Shown here: piece after piece, positions 1 to 5,695 of the stretch
How the letters are laid out: every line of letters starts with the position of its first letter
Position numbering within the stretch: position 1 is the stretch's first letter
Origin: Filomicrobium sp.
GTDB lineage: Bacteria > Pseudomonadota > Alphaproteobacteria > Rhizobiales > Hyphomicrobiaceae
DNA: 5,695 nt
Direction of reading: 5' to 3'
NCBI GenBank assembly: GCA_030607105.1
Contig: JAUWFF010000110.1
Span: 1-5,695, forward strand
Made by a program: the position numbers and the translations under genes
The notes under the pieces: generated by a model
What the model was told of the DNA's origin: nothing
Database searches by the model: none
The model's input: only the letters and a program-made list of their open reading frames with translations

Positions 1-634
1 CTTCAAAGCCGGCTTCTTCGAGATTCCGGCGCACCCACCCAGCCGCCGTATAGGTCGCAAAACCGCCTCCTGCTGCTGTGTGATCAAACACGTTCCGCAT
101 CAAAGGCGGACTCCACATCTCCGGGTTTTTGGCCGGTGAGAAACCATCAAGGTACCATGCATGCGCCACACCCTCCCAGCTTCCCACCGCTGCTTCGGCG
201 TCACCTATGACAACGCGGAGCTCCGTAAACGCATCCATTTGCCAGCAAGCCCCCCGCTCGCCACTTGACCATAGCGCCAGGAGCTCGCCCGCCATCCCAT
301 CAAGAGAGGGCCAGGCCCCCAACGCCCGCGCCATATCATCCAAACTTAGCGCAAAGCGCTCAAAGGACGTGAAAGTGAGCTTCTGCCCAAGACGCCGGGT
401 CTTGACCCAGACATGCCAGGTCTCCAAGAAGTTGAGCCCGGTCCCGAAGCCAAGCTCTGCGATGGAAAAGTGCGGCTGCCGCGCCCAGCGCTCTGGCAGA
501 CCGTTCCCATCAACAAAGACATATGCCGATTCAGCCTGTCCATCCTCGCGCGAGTAGAACGTATCATCGAACAGCTCGGAAACGGGAACGTCTCCAGCAT
601 CCCAGCTAAGACCATGGCCTTCCCGATTAGACAT
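1..634 (-). CDS. mnmD: tRNA 5-methylaminomethyl-2-thiouridine methyltransferase MnmD, partial (C-terminus off the left edge)
   Basis: The reverse strand is open from an ATG at 634 to the window edge (211 complete codons). The product should be the SAM-dependent methyltransferase that makes the last methylation of (c)mnm5(s2)U at wobble position 34 of certain tRNAs in the cytoplasm. What is seen: an N-terminal stretch (about residues 17-50) with the family pattern of a tyrosine/serine motif followed by YVFVDGNGLPERW; a SAM-binding glycine motif ELGFGTGLNF at 60-69; and the hallmark WYLDGFSPAKNPEMW at 160-174, closely matching WYLDGFAPAKNPDMW recalled from E. coli MnmC. TYTAAGWVRRNL (194-205) fits the family's end-of-domain motif. 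The start is supported by AAGGA (complement of 646-650) and GGGAG (complement of 638-642). In E. coli this domain is fused to an FAD oxidase; here that activity may lie in the divergent neighbour. Whether this protein ends after the methyltransferase domain cannot be seen. Confidence 0.93.
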   Translation of the reverse strand, partial: MSNREGHGLSWDAGDVPVSELFDDTFYSREDGQAESAYVFVDGNGLPERWARQPHFSIAELGFGTGLNFLETWHVWVKTRRLGQKLTFTSFERFALSLDDMARALGAWPSLDGMAGELLALWSSGERGACWQMDAFTELRVVIGDAEAAVGSWEGVAHAWYLDGFSPAKNPEMWSPPLMRNVFDHTAAGGGFATYTAAGWVRRNLEEAGFE

Positions 635-666
635 CTTCTCCCGCTTCCTTGACAGTGTATCTAAAG

Positions 667-1869
667 ATGCCGAACACAAATTCACCCGCGGCGGTCCCGT
701 CAAGGCCTCGCCGGCCACCAACGCAATCTCCCGATCTCCTGATCGTCGGCGGCGGCGTCGTCGGACTGTGGTGCGCCTTGCGCGCAGCTACGGCTGGCCT
801 CAGTACTGTTGTTGTCGAAAGAGGTCGCCTGGGGCAAGGCGCAAGCGGCGGATTTCTCGGCGCGCTGATGCCGCACCAACCGATCCGCTGGACGGACGAA
901 AAGGCCTTTCAGCTCGAAGCCCTCTTGTCACTGGAAACAGAGATCGCCGCGCTCGAACACAAGACCGGCATAAGCTGCGGCTATCTGAGATGCGGTCGCT
1001 TAATCCCAACCAGGACGGAGCGAAAAAGCCAAGTGCGCCCGGCTTGGCGCAAGGCCGCCTCGGAACAATGGCCGCAAGCCTCTCCGACGGGCGCCGCCAT
1101 CAGCTGGCAGATCCTGGGCGCATCGCCGGATCCCCTCTGGCTGGCACCGAGCCAAGCAGCACTCGGGGCGGAATACGAAACTCTCAGCGCTCGCGCCAAC
1201 CCCCGCCAGCTCATCTCCGCGCTCTCTATCCTTGCGAAGGCCGAGGTTCAGGTAATTGAGGGAGCCGAAGTCACTTGCCTCGGCGACGGAAAACGAGTGT
1301 TCCTGAACGATGCAACGAGCTTCACAGCAGGACGAGTTATCGTTACCGCAGGCCACCAGTCATTCGGTTTATTGGAGCCCGTCACCCGGCGCCTCCTCGG
1401 CCGTGGCGTCAAAGGTCAGGCCGCACTCCTGCGGCCACGCGCGCCCATCAAACCCTCCCAGCCTATCCTCTATTTCGGCGGACTCTACGTCATCGCCCAT
1501 GCCGAAGACTGCATCGCCGTCGGCTCCACATCGGAAACCAAATTCACAGATCCCGCCAACACGACCCCTCAGTTGGACGATCTCATAACGCGCGCGGCCG
1601 AACTGTGCCCGGCTTTACACGAGGCCGAAGTCATCGAGCGTTGGGCCGGTGTTCGCCCCAATGCCGTCGGCCGGCACCCCATCATCGGCCCGCTCCCTGA
1701 ATCCCCGCGTCTGATCGTGGCCACCGGCGGTTTCAAAATCTCCTTCGGTATTGCCCATAAGATGGCCGACGCTGCGCTGAGCTTTGTCTCTGGCCGGGCG
1801 CCAGTTCTGCCCGACAGCTTCAAGGTAGAGACCCACTATGCGTGCGCGGATTCAAAACCACCGAGGTAG
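667..1869 (+). CDS. FAD-dependent oxidoreductase (DAO family), possibly the MnmC2-type tRNA-modification oxidase
   Basis: A 400-aa protein from ATG 667; an in-frame TTG at 649 would add six residues. Neither start has a good ribosome binding site, and 649 sits on the complement of the mnmD Shine-Dalgarno, so 667 is preferred. Seen: a Rossmann FAD motif DLLIVGGGVVGL (about 23-34), an acidic end of the second strand in VVVERG (E51), GASGG (58-62), and a C-terminal WAGVRPN...HPIIGPLP segment followed by GGFKISFGIAHKMAD (354-368). This is the order found in the D-amino-acid/glycine oxidase superfamily and in the C-terminal half of MnmC, which oxidatively removes the carboxymethyl group of cmnm5s2U34. 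GASGGFLGALMPH resembles GASGNRQGALYP of E. coli MnmC. The back-to-back position with mnmD suggests the same pathway (inference). It could instead be a glycine/sarcosine-oxidase-like enzyme. The family is clear; the exact substrate is not. Confidence 0.85.
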   Translation: MPNTNSPAAVPSRPRRPPTQSPDLLIVGGGVVGLWCALRAATAGLSTVVVERGRLGQGASGGFLGALMPHQPIRWTDEKAFQLEALLSLETEIAALEHKTGISCGYLRCGRLIPTRTERKSQVRPAWRKAASEQWPQASPTGAAISWQILGASPDPLWLAPSQAALGAEYETLSARANPRQLISALSILAKAEVQVIEGAEVTCLGDGKRVFLNDATSFTAGRVIVTAGHQSFGLLEPVTRRLLGRGVKGQAALLRPRAPIKPSQPILYFGGLYVIAHAEDCIAVGSTSETKFTDPANTTPQLDDLITRAAELCPALHEAEVIERWAGVRPNAVGRHPIIGPLPESPRLIVATGGFKISFGIAHKMADAALSFVSGRAPVLPDSFKVETHYACADSKPPR

Positions 1870-1932
1870 GTTGCAAAACATGGTTGGCTCCGGCGCCAAA
1901 GCACCAACTCGGATACCAACACCAGCTCAGGC

Positions 1933-2430
1933 TTACTTCTCTGGCGGGTATGGAACGACACTTTCCTGCTCATTGGGATCGGTTCGCGCGACGATCGCAA
2001 TGGCCGGCTCGGTGGTGCTGAGATTGCGCGGCTGATGCGGCACGTCGGCGGGAATGAAGATGAAGTCGCCTGCCGAATTGATGACGGATTTCGAAAGCCC
2101 GGGACCATATCGCGTCTCAACCTGCCCCTGCAGCAAATAGACCGCCGTCTCATAGCCCTTGTGAATGTGAGCCTTGGCTGCACCTCCAGGCGGAATTACC
2201 ACACGCAGCATCGAGATGCCTACAGCACCAGCCGTCTTTCCTGAGATACCTGGAAAGATCGGCAAGCCTTGTTTGGAGCTTTCGGCTTCATCCGGCCGCA
2301 CCGTGACGATATCCGCTGAGCTTGAACCTGTAGAACCTGCCAATAGCGGCACGCCCATTACCGCAGCCACTGCGCAAGCACCGGCCACCACGGTGGAAAT
2401 CACTCGAACCTTCAGCATTTTGGCAACCAC
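1933..2430 (-). CDS. Exported cupin-domain protein
   Basis: A 165-aa protein if read from GTG 2430, or 161 aa from ATG 2418; neither has a clear Shine-Dalgarno. The start lies only 5 (or 17) bp after the stop of the upstream cytochrome gene, so translation is probably coupled. Residues 1-32 form a basic n-region and a hydrophobic Ala/Val stretch, a likely signal peptide, so the protein should act in the periplasm. The cupin barrel follows. Motif 1 is GGAAKAHIHKGYETAVYLLQG, with metal-ligand candidates H88, H90 and E94. Motif 2 is GDFIFIPADVPHQPRN, with H132. All four standard cupin metal ligands are therefore present. The tail ARTDPNEQESVV is typical of small single-domain cupins. The enzyme activity, if any, cannot be read from the sequence; a metal-binding dioxygenase, isomerase or sensor role is possible. 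Operon partnership with a cytochrome c hints at a periplasmic redox role (inference). Confidence 0.88.
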   Translation of the reverse strand: MVAKMLKVRVISTVVAGACAVAAVMGVPLLAGSTGSSSADIVTVRPDEAESSKQGLPIFPGISGKTAGAVGISMLRVVIPPGGAAKAHIHKGYETAVYLLQGQVETRYGPGLSKSVINSAGDFIFIPADVPHQPRNLSTTEPAIAIVARTDPNEQESVVPYPPEK

Positions 2431-2435
2431 GATGT

Positions 2436-3260
2436 TTATTTACGCGCGATGTATTTGAGGTAGGCAATCAAATCGTCAAGCTCATTATCGGGAATTACGG
2501 ACTTGTCAAAGCCTTGCATAACCTGGTTCGGCCAGGTGCGCACTGAAGCAGGATCCCTGATCAAGCGCCTCAGCCCAACCGGCGTCATGTACTCGGTTGC
2601 GTTCATGGGTTTGTCGAGGTCCGGGCCCATGTCTCCTTCGCCCGCGCCATTCAGGCGATGACACGACAGACAGTTCTTGATGAAGCCTTTTGCACCGCGT
2701 CGCTCGGGCGCATCGGCTGGCAGCGACGCGGCGACAGCCAACTGAGGCCAACGTTTGAACGGAGACTGCACGCCGGAGAGTTGAGCCAGCGCGTAAGGCC
2801 ACTGCTCCGGCCCGACGCCGGACCGCTCCGCATGCTGCCATATCATGAAGAATGGACCGGGGCTAAACGACCTTCCGGGCATGTCGGGCCAAGGCTTCTT
2901 GGCAGTCTCAATGGCGATCCATGGAACGGCGCCGCCATCCCTAGCCTTGCTGACAAGCGCCAATGGTATTTGCGAGACAAACCCGTCGGTGGCTTGCGCT
3001 TCCAAGGTATCAAACGGCACCTTGTCAAGGTCACCCAGCAAGTCGAGAAGCGGTACGGCCCGATAGATCATCGGTCGTTTGTACGCGATGTCGTGTTTGA
3101 TAGTAACATCAGCGGCATCTGTGCGGGCCAGCAGATCAGCCGCGCGATAAACCTTGGCACCGGCACCAAACGAAATCGTCAAAGTTGCTTCTTTCGCATT
3201 GACCTGTTGCCCTAGCGGGAAAGGCAGCGCCAGCAAAAAAAGGACAAGCAGTATCCGCAT
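2436..3260 (-). CDS. Exported monohaem cytochrome c with N-terminal molybdopterin-oxidoreductase-like domain
   Basis: A 274-aa protein. The reading frame is open further upstream to 3350, but ATG 3260 is chosen because GGAGGT (complement of 3267-3272) lies 6 nt before it and because it begins a textbook signal peptide (MRILLVLFLLALPF..., cleavage likely after the VNA at 20-22). Residues about 25-165 resemble the small beta-rich SUOX/molybdopterin-oxidoreductase-like domain: a YRAADLL segment, YRAVPLLDLLGDL, a TDGFVSQIPLALV strand pair and GPFFMIW. There is no cysteine in this domain, so the usual Mo-ligating Cys is missing and a cofactor-free or scaffold role is likely (inference). Residues about 185-274 are a class-I-like cytochrome c domain with one CXXCH haem site (C197, C200, H201), MGPDL after it, and M248 in NQVMQGF as the probable distal ligand. 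The protein should be a periplasmic electron carrier or oxidase/dehydrogenase partner. It is first in a two-gene unit with the cupin. The redox partner is not in the window. Confidence 0.85.
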   Translation of the reverse strand: MRILLVLFLLALPFPLGQQVNAKEATLTISFGAGAKVYRAADLLARTDAADVTIKHDIAYKRPMIYRAVPLLDLLGDLDKVPFDTLEAQATDGFVSQIPLALVSKARDGGAVPWIAIETAKKPWPDMPGRSFSPGPFFMIWQHAERSGVGPEQWPYALAQLSGVQSPFKRWPQLAVAASLPADAPERRGAKGFIKNCLSCHRLNGAGEGDMGPDLDKPMNATEYMTPVGLRRLIRDPASVRTWPNQVMQGFDKSVIPDNELDDLIAYLKYIARK

Positions 3261-3464
3261 CACCATACCTCCAAACATTCGCGCTGCCTTCTGCCAGGCT
3301 GACGAACCCTGTATTGGATGGAACCAATCGAGGCAGCAACTCTGGCGCAAGGTTATTTAAGCCAGCAGCAATCGACCAGCTCTGACTTAAATGAGGAGAA
3401 TAGGTGTGAGTGGTCACCGCTTTGAACAGCCCCGCCTTACGCACCGACTGGGACCGCCGGTGAA
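3261..3464. other. Leader region upstream of the cytochrome c gene
   Basis: No convincing gene was seen on either strand. It contains an inverted repeat ATTGG-6 nt-CCAAT (3313-3317 and 3324-3328), about 55-70 bp upstream of the cytochrome start, which could be an operator or may be chance. AT-rich stretches (TTAAATAA on the minus strand near 3353-3360) could hold a -10 element, but no well-spaced -35 partner was found. Confidence 0.4.
3267..3272 (-). promoter_or_regulatory. Ribosome binding site of the cytochrome c gene
   Basis: GGAGGT on the minus strand, complement of ACCTCC. It abuts an ATG at 3266 with no spacer but lies an ideal 6 nt from ATG 3260, so it decides the start at 3260 over the longer open frame reaching 3350. 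Confidence 0.75.
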
Positions 3465-3728
3465 TTGCGTGAACACCTGAGGCACCAATCCGTGCGCAAT
3501 GACCTGAAGCGGCGAAGCACCCGCCGCCTTTGCGGCATCGATCGGGGCCAGGAGCGGATGCTCAATCGTTCCTGGGAAGCCCTCGTCAAGAATTATGTCT
3601 CCGTAGGCACGCTGAAGATGCTGTCTGTAAAAGGCGCCAAACTTGAAAAGACGTTCTACATCGCCCTGCCCGCCGGCGTTGCCGCAGACACGCTCCCGGC
3701 ACGCCTTACAGCATTTCTCACCAAGTAG
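3465..3728 (+). pseudogene. Probable remnant of the C-terminus of a LysR-type transcriptional regulator
   Basis: Only the last 55 or so codons of this frame look like protein: ALVKNYVSVGTLKMLSV, then KTFYIALPAG and TLPARLTAFL, ending at TAG 3728. This pattern (V..G.L..L.V.G....R.FY...P.G....P....F) is that of the end of LysR-family effector-binding domains. Codon third positions are mostly G or C there, as in real genes of this window. Upstream the frame turns Arg-rich and unlike any known domain. A neighbouring frame near 3509-3580 gives SGEAPAAFAASIGARSGCSIVPG, which could be the preceding LysR segment displaced by a frameshift. There is no room for a helix-turn-helix domain before the cytochrome leader. 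A truncated, frameshifted remnant is therefore most likely. The opposite strand is also open (3749-3414, beginning with GTG overlapping the pccB stop) but reads as Cys/Arg-rich and is not believed. The LysR assignment is by pattern only. Confidence 0.35.
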
Positions 3729-3745
3729 GCGCCTGCAGCACAACT

Positions 3746-5278
3746 TCACAAAGGAATGTTATCGTGCTTCTTCCAAGGGTTTTCGAGCGTCTTGTTGCGC
3801 AGCATGTTGAGGGCGCGACACACCCGCGTACGCGTGTCTCGCGGCAGAATAACCTCATCGATATAGCCACGCTCGGCAGCCACAAACGGATTGGCGAACC
3901 GCCGTTCGTATTCCTTGATGCGCTCCTGGATTTTCTCGGGATCATCAAGCTCCGAGCGGTAGATGATCTCCACCGCACCCTTGGCTCCCATCACCGCGAT
4001 CTCAGCGGTCGGCCAGGCGTAGTTGACGTCGCCGCGAATGTGTTTGGAACTCATCACATCATATGCGCCACCATAGGCCTTGCGCGTGATCACCGTGACC
4101 TTTGGAACCGTCGCTTCGGCAAAGGCAAACAACAACTTGGCGCCGTGCTTGATGAGCCCGCCGTATTCCTGCGCCGTCCCCGGAAGGAAACCAGGCACGT
4201 CGACAAATGTGACGATTGGAATATCGAAGCAGTCGCAGAAGCGAACGAACCGCGCCGCCTTTCGTGAGGCATCAGAATCAAGCACTCCGGCAAGTACCAT
4301 CGGCTGATTGGCGACCACTCCGACCGTATGCCCTTCCATGCGCGAGAACCCGATGACGATATTCTTGGCGAACGCATCCTGAATCTCAAAGAAGTCGCCC
4401 TCATCGCAGACCTTGCCAATAAGTTCACGTATGTCGTAGGGCGTGTTCGGGTTGTCGGGCACAAGCGTATCAAGAGAATGATCGGCGCGATCCGCGGAGT
4501 CCCTGGTTGGCAGAACCGGAACGCCGACCTTGTTGTTGGATGGCAGAAAATCCAACAGCCGCCGCATCTGCAGCAGCGCTTCGACATCGTTATCGTAGGC
4601 CCGGTCAGCCACCGACGACTTCGACGTATGCACTTTGGCGCCGCCCAGCTCCTCCGCCGTAACCGTTTCATTGGTCACGGTCTTCACCACGTCCGGGCCG
4701 GTAACAAACATGTAGCTTGTATTGCGCACCATGAAGATGAAGTCGGTCATCGCAGGCGAATAAACATCACCACCCGCGCACGGCCCCATGATCATGGAGA
4801 TCTGCGGAATGACGCCGGAGGCCATTACGTTGCGTTGGAACACTTCACCGTAACCGCCGAGCGCGTCGACACCTTCCTGGATCCGCGCGCCGCCGGCATC
4901 AAAAACTCCGATGATCGGCGCCCGGTTTTTCAGCGCCATATCCTGGATTTTGGTGATCTTCTTGGCATGCGTCTCCGACAGGGAGCCACCGAAAACCGTG
5001 AAGTCCTTAGCGAAAACGTAGACGACACGGCCATTGATCGTGCCCCAGCCCGTCACGACACCATCACCCGGAGTCTTCGTCTCCTCCATGCCAAATTCGA
5101 CACAACGGTGTTCCACATACATATCGTACTCTTCAAACGAACCCTCGTCCATCAACAGATTGATACGCTCACGCGCCGTCAGCTTGCCGCGAGTGTGTTG
5201 CGCGTCGATCCGCCTCTGACCACCACCGAGACGGGCATTCGCGCGACGTTTTTCCAGTTCCTCGATCACGGCTTTCAT
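3746..5278 (-). CDS. pccB: Propionyl-CoA carboxylase beta chain (carboxyltransferase subunit)
   Basis: A 510-aa protein, the usual length for PccB. It transfers the carboxyl group from carboxybiotin to propionyl-CoA, giving (S)-methylmalonyl-CoA for the methylmalonyl-CoA route to succinyl-CoA; cytoplasmic, normally an alpha6-beta6 complex with PccA. Seen: an N-terminal crotonase-fold half with [15 protein letters not shown] (28-42), [12 protein letters not shown] (91-102), [19 protein letters not shown] (129-147) and the oxyanion-hole glycines in [12 protein letters not shown] (165-176). The C-terminal half has [15 protein letters not shown] (360-374), [10 protein letters not shown] (400-409) and [20 protein letters not shown] (419-438), with a second pair of glycines for the carboxybiotin site. 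The open frame extends to 5434, but ATG 5278 has AGGGG (complement of 5286-5290) 7 nt upstream and begins like other PccBs. No pccA follows: the next element downstream is the converging LysR-like remnant. A broader acetyl/propionyl specificity is possible. Confidence 0.95.
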   Translation of the reverse strand: MKAVIEELEKRRANARLGGGQRRIDAQHTRGKLTARERINLLMDEGSFEEYDMYVEHRCVEFGMEETKTPGDGVVTGWGTINGRVVYVFAKDFTVFGGSLSETHAKKITKIQDMALKNRAPIIGVFDAGGARIQEGVDALGGYGEVFQRNVMASGVIPQISMIMGPCAGGDVYSPAMTDFIFMVRNTSYMFVTGPDVVKTVTNETVTAEELGGAKVHTSKSSVADRAYDNDVEALLQMRRLLDFLPSNNKVGVPVLPTRDSADRADHSLDTLVPDNPNTPYDIRELIGKVCDEGDFFEIQDAFAKNIVIGFSRMEGHTVGVVANQPMVLAGVLDSDASRKAARFVRFCDCFDIPIVTFVDVPGFLPGTAQEYGGLIKHGAKLLFAFAEATVPKVTVITRKAYGGAYDVMSSKHIRGDVNYAWPTAEIAVMGAKGAVEIIYRSELDDPEKIQERIKEYERRFANPFVAAERGYIDEVILPRDTRTRVCRALNMLRNKTLENPWKKHDNIPL

Positions 5279-5300
5279 GGGAGCGCCCCTATGTTCTTGG

Positions 5301-5326
5301 ATTATCGGGATTGGGTGCGTTGACAA
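5301..5326 (-). promoter_or_regulatory. Candidate pccB promoter
   Basis: On the minus strand TTGTCA (complement of 5321-5326) and GATAAT (complement of 5301-5306) lie about 25-50 bp upstream of the pccB start. Each is one base from the sigma-70 consensus hexamer, but the spacer is only 14 bp; using TAATCC as the -10 gives 16 bp at the cost of a worse match. Offered as a guess only. Confidence 0.22.
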
Positions 5327-5459
5327 GTCGACCGCTGAGATAGCACGCGCACGCCGCAGCGCAAACGCGACCAACGGCGGGATTTCAAAGCACTGATAGC
5401 GGCTTCCGCCCCGACCTTCGTTGAAAACCTGCAACTTAGAGTTGGTTTACCGCGACCTA

Positions 5460-5474
5460 AACTCTTCGACCGAG
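5460..5474 (+). repeat. 15-bp element, first of two direct copies (second at 5661-5675)
   Basis: AACTCTTCGACCGAG here and AACTCTTCGGTCGAG at 5661-5675: 13 of 15 bases agree. The two differing bases turn the core TCGACCGA into its own reverse complement TCGGTCGA, so the cores are also inverted copies of each other. Spacing is 201 bp start to start. Could be paired operator sites or coincidence; the second copy lies inside the possible partial gene at the right edge. Confidence 0.35.
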
Positions 5475-5548
5475 GGTGGGTTTATCGAAATGTGTGCTAC
5501 CGCACGGAAATCTCAACAGAACTGCCCTATAGCTCGGTATTCTGAATG

Positions 5549-5581
5549 CAAATGGCTTGGGTAAAGCCATGACAAATGGCT
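5549..5581. repeat. Inverted plus direct repeat upstream of pccB
   Basis: ATGGCTT (5552-5558) and AAGCCAT (5564-5570) form a perfect 7-bp inverted repeat around GGGTA. CAAATGGCT occurs at 5549-5557 and again at 5573-5581, 24 bp apart. Three copies of the ATGGCT core thus lie within 33 bp, in alternating orientation, which is typical of a regulator binding region. No run of T follows, so a terminator is unlikely. It lies about 270-300 bp before the pccB start but close to the possible divergent start at 5604. Confidence 0.4.
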
Positions 5582-5603
5582 AGAACTCAACCTCAATCCA
5601 TAA

Positions 5604-5695
5604 ATGACCTCAAGCGAGACAGACTTTGAATCAGTCTCTTTTCGCCCGTGCAGAGATGTCAACTCTTCGGTCGAGAAACTGATGGCCTTTGTGCG
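5604..5695 (+). CDS. Possible N-terminus of a divergent gene, partial (runs off the right edge)
   Basis: From ATG 5604 a frame stays open for the remaining 30 codons: MTSSETDFESVSFRP then CRDVNSSVEKLMAFVR. A TAA lies immediately before the ATG in frame, so the start cannot be further upstream. About 60 percent of third positions are G or C, and the peptide composition is ordinary. There is no clear Shine-Dalgarno (upstream is CCTCAATCCATAA). No family is recognised. A regulator divergent from pccB is common in alphaproteobacteria, but this N-terminus does not look like the helix-turn-helix start of the known short-chain acyl-CoA regulators. Thirty open codons can occur by chance. Confidence 0.28.
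   Translation, partial: MTSSETDFESVSFRPCRDVNSSVEKLMAFV

Larger units (their letters stand above)
5279..5603. other. Non-coding region upstream of pccB
   Basis: About 325 bp with no credible gene. It holds the pccB ribosome binding site and candidate promoter, then a lower-GC segment (about 5435-5603) rich in short repeats: a hairpin at 5552-5570, CAAATGGCT twice, and one copy of a 15-bp element that recurs at 5661-5675. The layout suits a regulatory region shared with a divergent gene beginning near 5604 or beyond the right edge. Confidence 0.5.

Noticed and set aside
129..652. Plus-strand open frames opposite mnmD
   Set aside because: The minus strand carries clear MnmD motifs throughout; these frames have Ser/Pro/Arg-rich shadow composition.
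649..654. TTGACA as a -35 box for the FAD oxidoreductase
   Set aside because: No -10-like hexamer occurs 16-18 bp downstream, and the position is within 15 bp of the likely start codon.
675..703. TTGACG/TTTGTG (minus strand, 17-bp spacer) as the mnmD promoter
   Set aside because: The -10 hexamer matches the consensus poorly; the -35 alone is not enough.
1884..1899. TTGGC-6 nt-GCCAA inverted repeat between the convergent oxidoreductase and cupin genes, a possible terminator
   Set aside because: The stem is only 5 bp and neither side has a proper T run (the minus side has only TTTT a few bases on), so termination cannot be claimed.
2658..3215. 185-codon plus-strand open frame opposite the cytochrome gene
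   Set aside because: Antisense to a protein with signal peptide and haem motif; the translation has no recognisable features.
3414..3749. Minus-strand 111-codon frame whose GTG overlaps the pccB stop (GTGA)
   Set aside because: The overlap suggests translational coupling, but the peptide begins with an implausible Cys/Arg-rich stretch and the plus strand shows the better codon pattern and a LysR-like ending.
4328..5323. 331-codon plus-strand open frame opposite pccB
   Set aside because: It lies antisense to a well-conserved full-length carboxyltransferase, and its His/Arg-rich translation matches no domain; it is a shadow of GC-rich codons.
5621..5637. AGACT-7 nt-AGTCT followed by CTTTT, terminator-like on the plus strand
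   Set aside because: Short AT-rich stem, weak T run, and no plus-strand gene ends just before it.
5513..5695. Minus-strand frame open from the right edge to a TGA near 5513, possible gene end
   Set aside because: About 60 codons give a Ser/Leu/His-rich peptide with no recognisable features, in a region with strong repeat structure; no support for coding.

Overview
The window looks like chromosomal DNA of a moderately GC-rich alphaproteobacterium. This is inferred from the PccB type, the codon usage, and the pairing of a stand-alone MnmD methyltransferase with a separate FAD oxidoreductase. Order Hyphomicrobiales is a reasonable guess but is not proven by the sequence. There is no sign of phage, transposon, CRISPR or plasmid functions, and no rRNA or tRNA gene was seen.

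Layout. (1) 1-634, minus strand: the N-terminal 211 codons of mnmD, a tRNA wobble-uridine methyltransferase that runs off the left edge. (2) 667-1869, plus strand: a DAO-family FAD-dependent oxidoreductase, divergent from mnmD with only about 14-32 bp between start codons. The pair resembles a split form of the bifunctional E. coli MnmC. (3) 3260-1933, minus strand: a two-gene unit encoding an exported single-haem cytochrome c with an N-terminal domain resembling a molybdopterin-oxidoreductase fold, followed 5 bp later by an exported cupin. The cupin converges on the oxidoreductase across a 63-bp gap. (4) 3261-3745: the cytochrome leader, then a probable decayed C-terminal piece of a LysR-type regulator on the plus strand that converges on pccB. 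(5) 5278-3746, minus strand: a full-length (510 aa) propionyl-CoA carboxylase beta chain, the best-supported call here. (6) 5279-5695: the pccB upstream region with short inverted and direct repeats, and at the right edge the possible start of a divergent gene.

The genes fall into unrelated functions: tRNA modification, a periplasmic redox pair, and propionyl-CoA (propionate, odd-chain, branched-chain) metabolism. pccB has no biotin-carboxylase partner (pccA) next to it in this window. Nothing here amounts to a clearly new multi-gene system. The least explained parts are the cytochrome/cupin pair and the repeat-rich pccB upstream region.
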